64,000 nucleotides of DNA, from positions 310,001 to 374,000 of the forward strand of contig NZ_BDMM01000003.1 in assembly GCF_002157625.1 (NCBI RefSeq), written 5' to 3'. Of the stretch, positions 9,458 through 17,559 are shown one piece after another. The first letter of the stretch is position 1; every line of letters starts with the position of its first letter. Origin of the DNA: Brevundimonas sp. SH203 (GTDB taxonomy: Bacteria; Pseudomonadota; Alphaproteobacteria; Caulobacterales; Caulobacteraceae). The translations under genes and the position numbers were made by a program. Under the pieces are notes generated by a model that saw only the letters and a program-made list of their open reading frames with translations, ran no database searches and had not been told where the DNA came from.

Positions 9458-10249
9458 CTAAAACGAGCTGGTACAAGCGGTGGCCGCTTGCAGCCAGCCT
9501 GCGGCCCTGAGGCTGGCCACCCGCGCGCGCGACACCGGCGCGGTCAGCCCGCCGGTCAGAACCAGCCGCAGGCTCCGCCCCTCCTCGACCACCCCCACGA
9601 TGGCCGACCGCGCCACCCACCACGAGCGATGCGTCTGCATCCCTTCGACGCCCTTCAGTCCCGCAACGGCCTGGGACAGGGGCATCAGCACCAGCCGGGA
9701 CCCTCGCGCGGTGTGAACGCGGACATAGTGATCCTCCATCTGCAGACAGATCAGGTCGCGATCCAGCCGCGCGGACGGATTGCGGGGGAACGGGGGTTCG
9801 TCGCCCCCGACCGTCGGCGCCTCGGCGGGCGTCCGCATCCGCAACAGGGCGTAGGCGGTCGCATAGACCGCGCCGATCAGCAGGGCCTGACCATACCATT
9901 CGATCCAACCGACGCGCGCCCGGATGCCGGGCCACAGGATCACGGCGATGCCCCGGCTGATCCCGGCGGTCGGCACGCTCGCGGCGACGATCAGCACCGG
10001 CAGCCATCGCCACAGGGGCGCGGCCGCCCGTCGCGCCACGGGCCATGCCCAGCGGAGCCCCGCGCCGAACACCGCGCCGCTGATCACCAGCACCGCCATC
10101 CAGTAGCCGATCCGCACCGCAAGGCCGTCGTTGAAGAAGCTGCCGAACGGCCCAAGCGCGCCCAGCACCACGCCCGCCGCCGCGCAGGTCGCCAGATCGA
10201 CGGCCCAGGCGCGCGGCGTATTCAGTCTGTCGGCGGCGTTGTGCGTCAT
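9458..10249 (-). CDS. Membrane-anchored LytTR family DNA-binding regulator
   Basis: 263 residues. The N-terminal half has about four membrane segments (near residues 20-36, 48-66, 84-104 and 118-138). The C-terminal 100 residues match a LytTR domain: LICLQMEDHYVRVHTARGS, LVLMPLSQAVAGL and QTHRSWWVARSAIVGV are its hallmark strands. LytTR proteins of this layout bind DNA from the membrane and often control neighbouring genes. It is divergent from the secreted hydrolase gene, with about 137 bases between them, so that gene is a plausible target. Start chosen as MTHNAADRL; the open frame extends far upstream but has no family similarity. Confidence 0.85.
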   Translation of the reverse strand: MTHNAADRLNTPRAWAVDLATCAAAGVVLGALGPFGSFFNDGLAVRIGYWMAVLVISGAVFGAGLRWAWPVARRAAAPLWRWLPVLIVAASVPTAGISRGIAVILWPGIRARVGWIEWYGQALLIGAVYATAYALLRMRTPAEAPTVGGDEPPFPRNPSARLDRDLICLQMEDHYVRVHTARGSRLVLMPLSQAVAGLKGVEGMQTHRSWWVARSAIVGVVEEGRSLRLVLTGGLTAPVSRARVASLRAAGWLQAATACTSSF

Positions 10250-10386
10250 CGTCCTTCTCGTCCTCACGCCCACTATCGTCGAACCGTTCGCCGGTCCACG
10301 CACCCGTTCGCCCATTGGCGAAATGCGCGTGGCGCCCATTCGGCCCGCCCCCGAAGACCGAGGCGTTCTAACCGATGGAAACCGAC

Positions 10387-11469
10387 ATGACACACCCCTC
10401 CGCCCCCCTTCGCGTGATCGCCGGGCTGACCCTGACGCTGACCTTGGCGCTGACCTTGGCGCTGCCCCTGCCGGCCGGCGCCGCCTCGCCCGTCCACGCA
10501 ACGCCGTCACAGGCGCAAGGCCCGGCGCGCGCCCCGGCCGACCGCTTGGCCCCGGATCAGGTCTTCACCTTTCCCGGCGGACCGGACGGCGCGGTCGAGG
10601 CCGGAGTCTGGCTGCCGGCGCGCCCCGCCGACGGCCGGCCCGCGCCGCTCGTCGTGTTTTCGCACGGCAACGCCGGCGGCTTTCGGGGCCATGCCGACAC
10701 CGCGAGAGCCCTGGCCGACGCCGGCTTCGTCGTCGCCGCCCTGACGCATCCCGGCGACAACTATCGCGACACGCGGCGTTCCACTCAGCTGACCGCCCGC
10801 GCGCCCCAGCTCAGCCGCCTGATCGACTATATGGTCGGCGAAGGAGCCATGCGTCCGGGTGCGGTCCCCGTCGATCCCGACCGCATCGGGGCCTTCGGTT
10901 TCTCGGCCGGCGGCTTCACCGTCACCTCGGCCATAGGCGGCGTGTCGGATGCGGCCGCGATCGGCGCGCATTGCCTGGCCCATCCCGCCGTCTTCGCCTG
11001 CCGCCTGCTGGACGCCAAGGGGATCGACCTGTCGACCTGGCGGCCGCGCACCCGCGACGGACGGATCAAGGCCGCCGTCATCGCCGCGCCGGCCCTGGGC
11101 TTCTCCTTCACCTCGGACAGCCTAGCCGCCATCCGCATCCCGGTTCAGCTGTGGCAGGCGGGCGCCGACGCCACCCTGCCCGCACCCGACAACGTCGAAC
11201 CGATCCGGGATCGGTTGGGCCGGGCGCCGGAGTATCACCGGGTCACGGGCGCGGGCCATTACGACTTCATGCCGCCCTGCTCGCCCGGCCTCGCCGCCGC
11301 CGCGCCGCAGATCTGCGCCCCGACGCCCGGTTTCGACCGCGCCGCCTTTCATCGCGACTTCAACCGGGAAGTCGTCCGCTTCTTCCGCGAAACGCTCCAA
11401 GAGCCTCAATCACGCTCTAACGCCCCAGCACCGCCCGCGCCGGGTCGAACCCCACCACCTCGCGAATGA
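10387..11469 (+). CDS. Secreted alpha/beta hydrolase, dienelactone hydrolase-like
   Basis: About 360 residues. A signal peptide with a repetitive hydrophobic core (LTLTLTLALTLALPL) is followed by an alpha/beta-hydrolase: VVFSHGNAGG oxyanion strand, GFSAGG nucleophile elbow (Ser), a late Asp in QAGADATLPAP and His in GAGHYDFMPPC. This resembles predicted PAF-acetylhydrolase/dienelactone-hydrolase-like lipoprotein esterases; substrate is unknown. Start at 10387 chosen because GGAA lies 7 bases upstream; 10375 is possible. The last 53 bases overlap the 3' end of the convergent Lrp gene, and the Pro-rich tail past residue 345 may be an addition through loss of an earlier stop. Confidence 0.85.
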   Translation: MTHPSAPLRVIAGLTLTLTLALTLALPLPAGAASPVHATPSQAQGPARAPADRLAPDQVFTFPGGPDGAVEAGVWLPARPADGRPAPLVVFSHGNAGGFRGHADTARALADAGFVVAALTHPGDNYRDTRRSTQLTARAPQLSRLIDYMVGEGAMRPGAVPVDPDRIGAFGFSAGGFTVTSAIGGVSDAAAIGAHCLAHPAVFACRLLDAKGIDLSTWRPRTRDGRIKAAVIAAPALGFSFTSDSLAAIRIPVQLWQAGADATLPAPDNVEPIRDRLGRAPEYHRVTGAGHYDFMPPCSPGLAAAAPQICAPTPGFDRAAFHRDFNREVVRFFRETLQEPQSRSNAPAPPAPGRTPPPRE

Positions 11470-11899
11470 CGATCATGCTCTTGAAGCCGCGCACGCCCTT
11501 TTCGGGGATCAGTTCGCGAATGCCGAAGGCCTCGTACTCCTGCATGGAGCGGACGGCGACGGTCAGCAGATAGTCGGTCTCACCCGTGACGTCCCAGCAG
11601 CCTTGCACCTCCGGGCTGGCCTTCATGGCGCGCTGGAAGGCGTCCATGACTTTACGATCCTGGGTGTTCATCTCGACCTGGGCGTGCAGGACGATGCGCG
11701 GCTCGATCCGCGCCGGGTCGATGAGGGCGACGTCGCGCACGATCACCCCCTCGGCCCGCAGCCGCCTGAGCCGACGCAGCACCGCCGATTCCGACAGGCC
11801 CACCGCCTCGGCCGTGACCCGCGCCGGTTCCTGGTTGTCGCGACGCACCCGCTCCAGCAATTTGTGATCGAACGCATCCAGCGTGACGAAATTCGTCAT
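11417..11899 (-). CDS. Lrp/AsnC family transcriptional regulator
   Basis: 160 residues. The N-terminal winged helix (LDAFDHKLLERVRRDNQEPA through SESAVLRRLRRLRAEGVI) is followed by the RAM/AsnC ligand domain (GCWDVTGETDYLLTVAV). Such regulators respond to amino acids or related metabolites. It is divergent from an EamA exporter of the RhtA type with only 84 bases between start codons, the classic arrangement of an Lrp-type regulator and the amino-acid exporter it controls. Its 3' end overlaps the convergent hydrolase gene by 53 bases. Confidence 0.92.
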   Translation of the reverse strand: MTNFVTLDAFDHKLLERVRRDNQEPARVTAEAVGLSESAVLRRLRRLRAEGVIVRDVALIDPARIEPRIVLHAQVEMNTQDRKVMDAFQRAMKASPEVQGCWDVTGETDYLLTVAVRSMQEYEAFGIRELIPEKGVRGFKSMIVIREVVGFDPARAVLGR

Positions 11900-11983
11900 T
11901 TTATCTTTCCTGACGCCGAAATCCGGCGCATTCAGGCCGGAAATCGCCGGGAAGCGCAACCGTGTTTCGGCTACTCCTCGCCC

Positions 11984-12886
11984 ATGACCGCCGTGGCCCT
12001 GAAATCGCATCTGACCTCGCCGCTGATGGCGCGCCTGATCCCCTATCTGGCGCTGTTCGCCGGCATGGCCGTGCTGGCCGGGGGCACCTCCTTCGCCAAG
12101 ACCCTGTTCCCCCTCATCGGGGCGCAGGGGACGACCGCCTATCGCGTCGGCCTGTCGGCGGTCATCCTGGTGGCGGTGTTCCGGCCGTGGCGGTTCCGCC
12201 TGACCCGCGCCGACCTGGGCGCCGTGGCGCTTTACGGCGTGGTGTTGGGGGCCATGAACCTCAGCTTCTACATGTCGCTGCGGACCATTCCGCTGGGCCT
12301 GGCCATCGCCATCGAGTTCATGGGGCCGCTGACCCTGGCCCTGCTGCATTCGCGCCGGCCCGTCCATTTCCTCTGCATCGGTTTCGCGGTTCTGGGCCTG
12401 GGCCTGCTGCTGCCGCTGAAGCCGGGGGCGGGCGCGCTCGATCCGATCGGCATGGGTCTGGCCGCCTTCGCCGGCCTGTGCTGGGCGCTCTACATCGTCT
12501 TCGGCAAGCGGGTGTCGCACCTGCCGTCCGGCCAGTCGGTGGCTCTGGGCATGAGCGTGGCGGCCCTGGTCGTCGTGCCGTTCGGCGTGGCCCACGCCGG
12601 CATGGCCCTGTTCAACCCGGCCATCGTCCTGGCCGGCCTGGCGGTGGCGATCTTCTCCAGCGCCCTGCCCTATTCGCTGGAGATGGTGGCCCTGCGCGCC
12701 ATTCCCAAACGCACCTTCGGCGTGGTCCTCAGCGCCGAACCGGCCGTCGGCGCCCTGGCCGGCCTGGTCGTCCTGCACGAGCATCTGACGGGCCAGCAGT
12801 GGCTGGCCATCGCCGCCATCGTCGCCGCCTCGGTCGGCGCCATCGCCACGACGCGCGAGCCCCAGACAGGGCCGGAGCCGGTCTGA
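11984..12886 (+). CDS. EamA/RhtA-type amino-acid exporter
   Basis: 300 residues with ten predicted membrane helices in two EamA repeats (first half GGTSFAKTLFPLIGAQGTTA, second half GLCWALYIVFGKRV). The features GTTAYRVGLSAVILV and SSALPYSLEMVALRAI are those of the RhtA/YdcZ-like threonine/homoserine efflux subgroup of drug/metabolite transporters. The start at 11984 gives a normal family length; the longer open frame overlaps the Lrp gene. Divergent from the Lrp regulator, which probably controls it. Substrate is inferred from context only. Confidence 0.88.
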   Translation: MTAVALKSHLTSPLMARLIPYLALFAGMAVLAGGTSFAKTLFPLIGAQGTTAYRVGLSAVILVAVFRPWRFRLTRADLGAVALYGVVLGAMNLSFYMSLRTIPLGLAIAIEFMGPLTLALLHSRRPVHFLCIGFAVLGLGLLLPLKPGAGALDPIGMGLAAFAGLCWALYIVFGKRVSHLPSGQSVALGMSVAALVVVPFGVAHAGMALFNPAIVLAGLAVAIFSSALPYSLEMVALRAIPKRTFGVVLSAEPAVGALAGLVVLHEHLTGQQWLAIAAIVAASVGAIATTREPQTGPEPV

Positions 12887-12990
12887 CCCTGCCCGCCCGG
12901 CGGCCCGCGATCCGGGTTCGACGGAACCGACTTCATCGGTCGTTAACCACGATGGCGCATCTCTGAGGCCCTGTTCCTGGGGTCGTCCGC

Positions 12991-14334
12991 TTGCGTAATC
13001 TCGTCGCCGCCGTCGAAGCGATCGACCCGCTGGTCGTCACCGGCAAGGTGGCGGGCGTGTCGGGCCTGCTAATCGAATCGCGCGGCGGTCTGTCGCGTCT
13101 GGCGGTCGGGGCGCGGGCCGAGATCGGGCGGCGCGGCCACGATCCCCTGCCGGCCGAGGTCGTCGGCTTTCGCGACTCCAAGGCCCTGCTGATGCCGTTC
13201 GGCCCCGTAGAGGGCGTGGCCCCCGGCGCCGACATCCGCATCATCGAGACCGCCGCCAGCGTGCGCCCGACCACCGCCTGGCTGGGCCGGATCATCGACG
13301 CCTTCGGCCAGCCCATCGACGGCAAGGGGCCGCTGCCGCAAGGCCCCGCCCCCTACCCCTTGCGCGCGCCGCCGCCCCCGGCCCATTCGCGCGGCCGGGT
13401 GGGCGAGCGGCTGGACCTGGGCGTGCGGGCGATGGACGTCTTCACCACCACCTGCCGGGGCCAGCGCCTGGGCATCTTCGCCGGATCGGGCGTGGGCAAG
13501 TCGGTGCTGCTGTCCATGCTGGCGAAGGAGGCGACCTGCGACGCCGTGGTCGTCGGCCTGATCGGCGAACGAGGCCGAGAGGTGCGCGAGTTCGTGGAGG
13601 AGACTTTAGGCGAAGAGGGGCTGAAACGCGCCGTCGTCGTGGTCGCCACCTCGGACGAACCGGCCCTGAAACGCCGTCAGTCGGCATACATGACCATGGC
13701 CGTCGCCGAATATCTGCGCGACCAGGATCTGGAGGTGCTGTGCCTGATGGACAGCGTCACCCGCTTTGCGATGGCCCAGCGCGAGATCGGTCTGGCGGCG
13801 GGCGAACCCCCGACCACCAAGGGCTACACCCCCACCGTCTTCACCGAACTGCCCAAACTGCTGGAGCGGGCCGGGCCGGGGCCGATCCGCCCGGACGGCA
13901 CGACGGCGGCGCCGATCACCGCCCTGTTCACCGTTCTGGTGGACGGCGGCGACCATGACGAGCCGATCGCCGACGCCGTGCGAGGCATTCTGGACGGCCA
14001 TATCGTCATGGACCGCAAGATCGCCGAGCGCGGCCGCTTCCCCGCCATCGACGTGCTGAAATCCGTCAGCCGCACCCTGCCCGGCTGCCAGACCCCGCCC
14101 GAGCGCGAACTGAACAAGCGCGCCCGCCAGTGCCTGAGCGCCTATGCGAACATGGAGGAGCTGATCAAGATCGGCGCCTACCGCACCGGCGCCGACCCCA
14201 TCGTCGACCGCGCCATCGCCCTGAACCCCGCGCTGGAGGATTTCCTGGGACAGGACAAGGACGATGCGACCCGTCTGGAGGACTCCTTCGTTCGGCTGGA
14301 GGCCATCCTGAACCAGGGGATGGTAGGATCATGA
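12991..14334 (+). CDS. fliI: Flagellum-specific ATP synthase FliI
   Basis: 447 residues. FliI is the ATPase that energises the flagellar type III export apparatus. The Walker A motif [11 protein letters not shown] (161-171), Walker [13 protein letters not shown] and the RGFPAID-type [14 protein letters not shown] segment identify it as the FliI/YscN family, not F1-ATPase. The start is TTG (12991). A lone GTTAACC CtrA half-site lies about 45 bases upstream. fliJ, its normal next gene, is displaced by 447 bases because a four-helix-bundle cassette begins exactly at the fliI stop codon. ctrA lies about 2.2 kb downstream on the opposite strand. Confidence 0.96.
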   Translation: MRNLVAAVEAIDPLVVTGKVAGVSGLLIESRGGLSRLAVGARAEIGRRGHDPLPAEVVGFRDSKALLMPFGPVEGVAPGADIRIIETAASVRPTTAWLGRIIDAFGQPIDGKGPLPQGPAPYPLRAPPPPAHSRGRVGERLDLGVRAMDVFTTTCRGQRLGIFAGSGVGKSVLLSMLAKEATCDAVVVGLIGERGREVREFVEETLGEEGLKRAVVVVATSDEPALKRRQSAYMTMAVAEYLRDQDLEVLCLMDSVTRFAMAQREIGLAAGEPPTTKGYTPTVFTELPKLLERAGPGPIRPDGTTAAPITALFTVLVDGGDHDEPIADAVRGILDGHIVMDRKIAERGRFPAIDVLKSVSRTLPGCQTPPERELNKRARQCLSAYANMEELIKIGAYRTGADPIVDRAIALNPALEDFLGQDKDDATRLEDSFVRLEAILNQGMVGS

Positions 14335-14749
14335 GGTTCGAGGTTTCAGGTTCGAGGTGCGAGACCTGAAGATGGAAGTTCGCTCGTATCGTGACCTCAT
14401 GGTCTGGAAGAAGTCCATGGACCTGGCCGCCGCAGTCTATCGGCTGACACGCCAGATGCCGAAGCAAGAGGAATACCGGATTACGTCGCAGATGATCCGG
14501 GCCTCGACATCGGTGCCCGCCAATATCGCCGAAGGGCACGGCCGAGGAACGCGCAAGGACTATGCGAATTTCGTCAGCATCGCGCGCGGTTCGCTTTTTG
14601 AACTCGAAACCTTCGTCCTGCTGGTGCAGCACTTGAAGATTGCCGAAGACGAGCAATGCGTCAGCATCCTCGAACAGGCAGACGAGGTCAGCCGTATGCT
14701 GACCGCCCTCCGTGCTCGGCTCGTCCCTAGAACCTGAAACCTCGAACCT
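14334..14749 (+). mobile_element. Inverted-repeat cassette carrying a four-helix-bundle gene
   Basis: A perfect 20-bp inverted repeat, AGGTTCGAGGTTTCAGGTTC at 14334-14353 and its reverse complement at 14730-14749, encloses a single gene. The first base of the left arm is the last base of the fliI stop codon. The left arm continues as a 14-bp tandem unit (AGGTTCGAGG at 14334 and again at 14348). The right arm supplies the TGA stop of the enclosed gene. The block separates fliI from fliJ. I infer insertion as a unit; no transposase is present. Confidence 0.75.
14372..14737 (+). CDS. Four-helix-bundle protein (S23/IVS, Avd-like family)
   Basis: 121 residues. The motifs SYRDLMVWKKSMDLAAAVYRL, QMIRASTSVPANIAEGHGRG and FVSIARGSLFELETFVLL are diagnostic of the four-helix-bundle family first seen in 23S rRNA intervening sequences and also in the Avd protein of diversity-generating retroelements. 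No reverse transcriptase or variable repeat is visible nearby. ATG 14372 fits the family start; the frame also opens with GTG at 14357. The gene is not part of the flagellar operon in function and is bounded by a perfect inverted repeat whose right arm contains its stop codon. Molecular role unknown; nucleic-acid binding is plausible for this basic pentameric fold. Confidence 0.9.
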   Translation: MEVRSYRDLMVWKKSMDLAAAVYRLTRQMPKQEEYRITSQMIRASTSVPANIAEGHGRGTRKDYANFVSIARGSLFELETFVLLVQHLKIAEDEQCVSILEQADEVSRMLTALRARLVPRT

Positions 14750-14781
14750 TCGCTTAACATTTACAACGGCATTCTCTCCGC

Positions 14782-15192
14782 ATGACCGCCTGGGCCCAAT
14801 CCCTGATCCGCATCTCCAACTACGAGGTCGAGACGCTGCAGAAGCGTCTGGCCGAGATCGCCGAGCGTCGCGCCGGCGCCGAGGTCCGCATCGCCGTTCT
14901 GGACGCCGAGGCCGAGGCCGAACGCGACCGCGCCCGTCTGGACGCCGAGGCCGGCATGATGCTGGGCGCCTATCTGAACGGCTGGAAGGCCCGGAAGGCC
15001 CAGGCCGAGGGCGACCTGACCGTGCTGGACGCCGAGGAAGCCGGCGCTCGCGACGCCCTGACCGGCGCCTTCGAAGAGCTGAAGAAGTTCGAACACGTCG
15101 CCGAAACCACCCGCCTGACCCAGCTGGCCGCCCTCGCCAAGCGCGAAACCGCCGCCTTCGACGAACTGGGCCTGCGGAAACGTGCGGTCTGA
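14782..15192 (+). CDS. fliJ: Flagellar export protein FliJ
   Basis: 136 residues, almost entirely a charged coiled coil (LIRISNYEVETLQKRLAEIA at the N-terminus, then Ala/Glu/Arg heptads). FliJ is the stalk-like partner of the FliI ATPase and a general chaperone of the flagellar export gate. Identity rests on the coiled coil, size and position after fliI, since FliJ sequences are poorly conserved. It starts 32 bases after the right repeat of the four-helix-bundle cassette. A TTAAC sequence in that gap (14754-14758) could help drive its own transcription. Confidence 0.85.
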   Translation: MTAWAQSLIRISNYEVETLQKRLAEIAERRAGAEVRIAVLDAEAEAERDRARLDAEAGMMLGAYLNGWKARKAQAEGDLTVLDAEEAGARDALTGAFEELKKFEHVAETTRLTQLAALAKRETAAFDELGLRKRAV

Positions 15193-15202
15193 CAGCCGAC
15201 AA

Positions 15203-15365
15203 TCTCCCTCCCCCTGCGGGGGAGGGTGGTCGCTCAGCGACCGGGTGGGGGCGGCCGGGAGCCGTCGCACCGCCTTAAAACAAAACGAGTTTGTGGGCCG
15301 CCCGGCCGTCCCCACCCGACTTCGGCTGCGCCTCAGCCACCCTCCCCGAAGCGGGGAGGGAGAAG
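15203..15365. repeat. REPIN-like dispersed repeat, family A copy 2
   Basis: Two inverted arms of about 50 bp (TCTCCCTCCCCCTGCGGGGG at the left, CGGGGAGGGAGA at the right) around a copy-specific spacer. Its right end, GGGAGGGAGAAGC, lies directly before the TTG start of the xylanase gene and acts as its apparent Shine-Dalgarno sequence. Confidence 0.88.
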
Positions 15366-15366
15366 C

Positions 15367-16431
15367 TTGACCCCGACCCGCCGCACCCTCCTCGCCGCGC
15401 CTCTCGCCCTCGCCGCCTGCGACCGTTTCGCCTCGGCCGAGCCGACGCCTCCGAACGTCCCGCCGCTGAAACCCATCTCGCCCGCCCCCTTCGGCACGGC
15501 GATCAAGGCGCTCCAGATCGACGATCCCGACTGGGTCGCCCTGGCCCGCGCCAACGTCTCCCAACTCACGCCCGAGTGGGAGATGAAGATGGAATATATC
15601 CTGGCGAACGGACTGGACCGCCCGAACTTCGACCGTTCGGACCGCATCGCCGCCTTCGCCCAGGCTGAGGGCATGGCCCTGCACGGCCACACCCTGATCT
15701 GGTATTCTCAAGGGAAAGAAGCGTTCGCCAGCCTGTCCGGCGCCGCCTTCGACCGCGCCTTCGACGGCTATATCGCCACGGTCGCCGGTCGCTATCGCGG
15801 CAAGGTCCGCAGCTGGGACGTGGTCAACGAACCCATCCTGGACGACGGCTCGGGAATGCGCGACTGCCACTGGAGCGCCCGCTACGGCCACGACGGCTAT
15901 ATCCTGCGCGCCTTCGAACAGGCGCGGGCGGCCGATCCCGAGGCCGTCCTGTTCCTGAACGAATACAATCAGGAAAGCGTGCCGGCCAAGGGCGCACAGT
16001 TCCTGAAACTGGTCGAACGCCTGCTGAAGGTCGGCTGTCCGCTGCAGGGGCTGGGCCTGCAGTCCCACCTGTGGATCGACATCCAGCCCGGCGTCATCGC
16101 CGCCTTCATGCGCGAGGCCGCCCAGTTCGGCCTGCCGATCCATGTGTCCGAACTGGACTGCACCCTGCGCACCGAGGATCGGCTGGATTTCCGCAGCCAG
16201 GCCGAGCGCCTGACCGCCCAGTCCGCGCGCGTCGCCGAACTGGCCCGAGCCTTCGCCGCCCTGCCCAGGGCCCAGCAGTTCGCCTTCACCGTCTGGGGAC
16301 TGCGCGACACGGACAGCTGGTATCGCCAGGGCGACAAGGACGACGGCAAGGACGAGCCCCTCCCCTTCGACAGCTTCGGCCGCCCCAATCCAATGGCCGC
16401 GGCCCTGGCGGCGGGGTTCGGCGGCCAATAA
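15367..16431 (+). CDS. GH10 endo-1,4-beta-xylanase, Tat lipoprotein
   Basis: 354 residues. The catalytic acid/base is Glu 155 in SWDVVNEP and the nucleophile is Glu 262 in HVSELD, with the GH10 motifs LTPEWEMKME and GHTLIWYSQ in place, so the enzyme should be active on xylan-type beta-1,4 chains. The N-terminus (TPTRRTLLAAPLALAAC) is a twin-arginine signal with a lipobox at Cys 18, pointing to a folded, lipid-anchored export product. The TTG start at 15367 is preceded by GGGAGGGAG contributed by the dispersed repeat. No other glycan-use gene lies beside it. It shares a bidirectional terminator with ctrA. Confidence 0.92.
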   Translation: MTPTRRTLLAAPLALAACDRFASAEPTPPNVPPLKPISPAPFGTAIKALQIDDPDWVALARANVSQLTPEWEMKMEYILANGLDRPNFDRSDRIAAFAQAEGMALHGHTLIWYSQGKEAFASLSGAAFDRAFDGYIATVAGRYRGKVRSWDVVNEPILDDGSGMRDCHWSARYGHDGYILRAFEQARAADPEAVLFLNEYNQESVPAKGAQFLKLVERLLKVGCPLQGLGLQSHLWIDIQPGVIAAFMREAAQFGLPIHVSELDCTLRTEDRLDFRSQAERLTAQSARVAELARAFAALPRAQQFAFTVWGLRDTDSWYRQGDKDDGKDEPLPFDSFGRPNPMAAALAAGFGGQ

Positions 16432-16460
16432 AAAACGCCCGCCGTTTCCGGCGGGCGTTT
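16430..16460. terminator. Bidirectional terminator between xylanase and ctrA
   Basis: A 10-bp stem (ACGCCCGCCG, 16435-16444, with 16449-16458) with a TTTC loop. On the minus strand it is followed by six T, which suits ctrA; on the plus strand only three T follow. The xylanase stop codon lies at its left edge. Confidence 0.88.
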
Positions 16461-16484
16461 CATGATCTTTGGATCGTGGACCGA

Positions 16485-17186
16485 TCAGGCGGCGACGGTG
16501 ATGACGCCTTCGGCCGGGTCGCGCAGGACGTAGCCGCGGCCCCAGACGGTTTCGATATAGTGTTTGCCGTCGGCGGCGGTGGCCAGCTTCTTGCGCAGTT
16601 TGCAGATGAAGACGTCGATGATCTTCAGCTCGGGCTCGTCCATGCCGCCGTACAGGTGGTTCAGGAACATTTCCTTGGTCAGGGTGGTGCCCTTGCGCAG
16701 GCTCAGCAGCTCCAGCATCTGATATTCCTTGCCGGTCAGATGCACGCGGTGGCCGTTCACCTCGACCGTCTTGGCGTCCAGGTTCACGGCGATCTCGCCG
16801 GTGTGGATGATGGCCTGGGCGTGACCCTTGGAGCGGCGGACCACGGCGTGGGTGCGCGCGATCAGCTCGTCCTTGTGGAAGGGCTTGGTCAGATAGTCGT
16901 CGGCGCCGCCGCCGAAGGTCTTGACCTTGGTCTCGATCTCGGTCGAGCCCGACAGGATCATGACCGGGGTGTTGATCTTGCCCACGCGCAGCTGGCGCAG
17001 GACTTCCAGGCCGCTCATGTCCGGCAGGTTCAGATCAAGAAGAATGAGGTCGTAGTCATAGATCTTGCCCAGATCGATGCCTTCTTCGCCCAGGTCGGTC
17101 GTGTAGACGTTGAAGCCTTCCGACTTCAGCATCAGTTCGATGCTTTGGGCAGTTGCGTGATCGTCTTCAATCAACAGGACGCGCAT
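16485..17186 (-). CDS. ctrA: Cell-cycle response regulator CtrA
   Basis: 233 residues. Receiver domain 1-120 with the acidic pocket EDD (7-9) and phospho-acceptor Asp 51 ([11 protein letters not shown]), then an OmpR-type winged helix ([20 protein letters not shown] to [11 protein letters not shown]). CtrA is the master regulator of the Caulobacterales cell cycle: it silences the replication origin and drives flagellar, pili and division genes at TTAA-N7-TTAA boxes. The start MRVLLIEDD follows GGAGG; the 12-residue upstream extension is rejected. Its 373-bp upstream region holds a GANTC cluster and several TTAA half-sites, as expected for methylation-timed and self-regulated transcription. 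fliI-fliJ close by are likely targets. Confidence 0.97.
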   Translation of the reverse strand: MRVLLIEDDHATAQSIELMLKSEGFNVYTTDLGEEGIDLGKIYDYDLILLDLNLPDMSGLEVLRQLRVGKINTPVMILSGSTEIETKVKTFGGGADDYLTKPFHKDELIARTHAVVRRSKGHAQAIIHTGEIAVNLDAKTVEVNGHRVHLTGKEYQMLELLSLRKGTTLTKEMFLNHLYGGMDEPELKIIDVFICKLRKKLATAADGKHYIETVWGRGYVLRDPAEGVITVAA

Positions 17187-17559
17187 TCGTGCCCCTCCAG
17201 GCCATAGCTTTGCGTTAAGCACCCTGGCGAACGGCCGGGTAACCTTGTTCGCAGGTTAAGGCGTGAAAACCTTAAGAAGGGTTAACGCCATTGGATTGAG
17301 TCGAATCTAGGCTGATTTGCGAATCGCCGTCGAGTGGGCCGAGTCAACGATTCGAAATTTATTAACCACGTTCGCCGCCGCCCCGTTTCGCCCCCATCGG
17401 GGACCGCCGCTCAGCCAGCCTATCGTCGAACCCACAACCTCAAGGCGGTTAAGGCGCCACGACCGATTTTGACGTTGGATAGGCTTTTATTCCTATCGCA
17501 GGGTCAGGATGCCTTAGGGTGTCGGTCTTGGGTTCAGAAAGGACAGAGAGGCGGTCGCC
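17187..17559 (-). promoter_or_regulatory. ctrA: ctrA upstream control region with GANTC cluster
   Basis: A 373-bp gene-free stretch. Five GANTC sites (the CcrM methylation target) fall within 56 bp: 17298, 17303, 17321, 17341 and 17349. TTAA half-sites occur at 17215, 17256, 17272 and 17282, the last two 6 bp apart and the downstream one inside GTTAAC. In Caulobacter the ctrA P1 promoter is activated when a GANTC site becomes hemimethylated, and CtrA regulates its own promoters. The rest (17360-17559) shows no further motif except the ribosome binding site of the next gene. Confidence 0.65.

Noticed and set aside
14357..14749. Diversity-generating retroelement around the Avd-like gene
   Set aside because: No reverse transcriptase, template repeat or variable repeat is present; only the four-helix-bundle gene is found.
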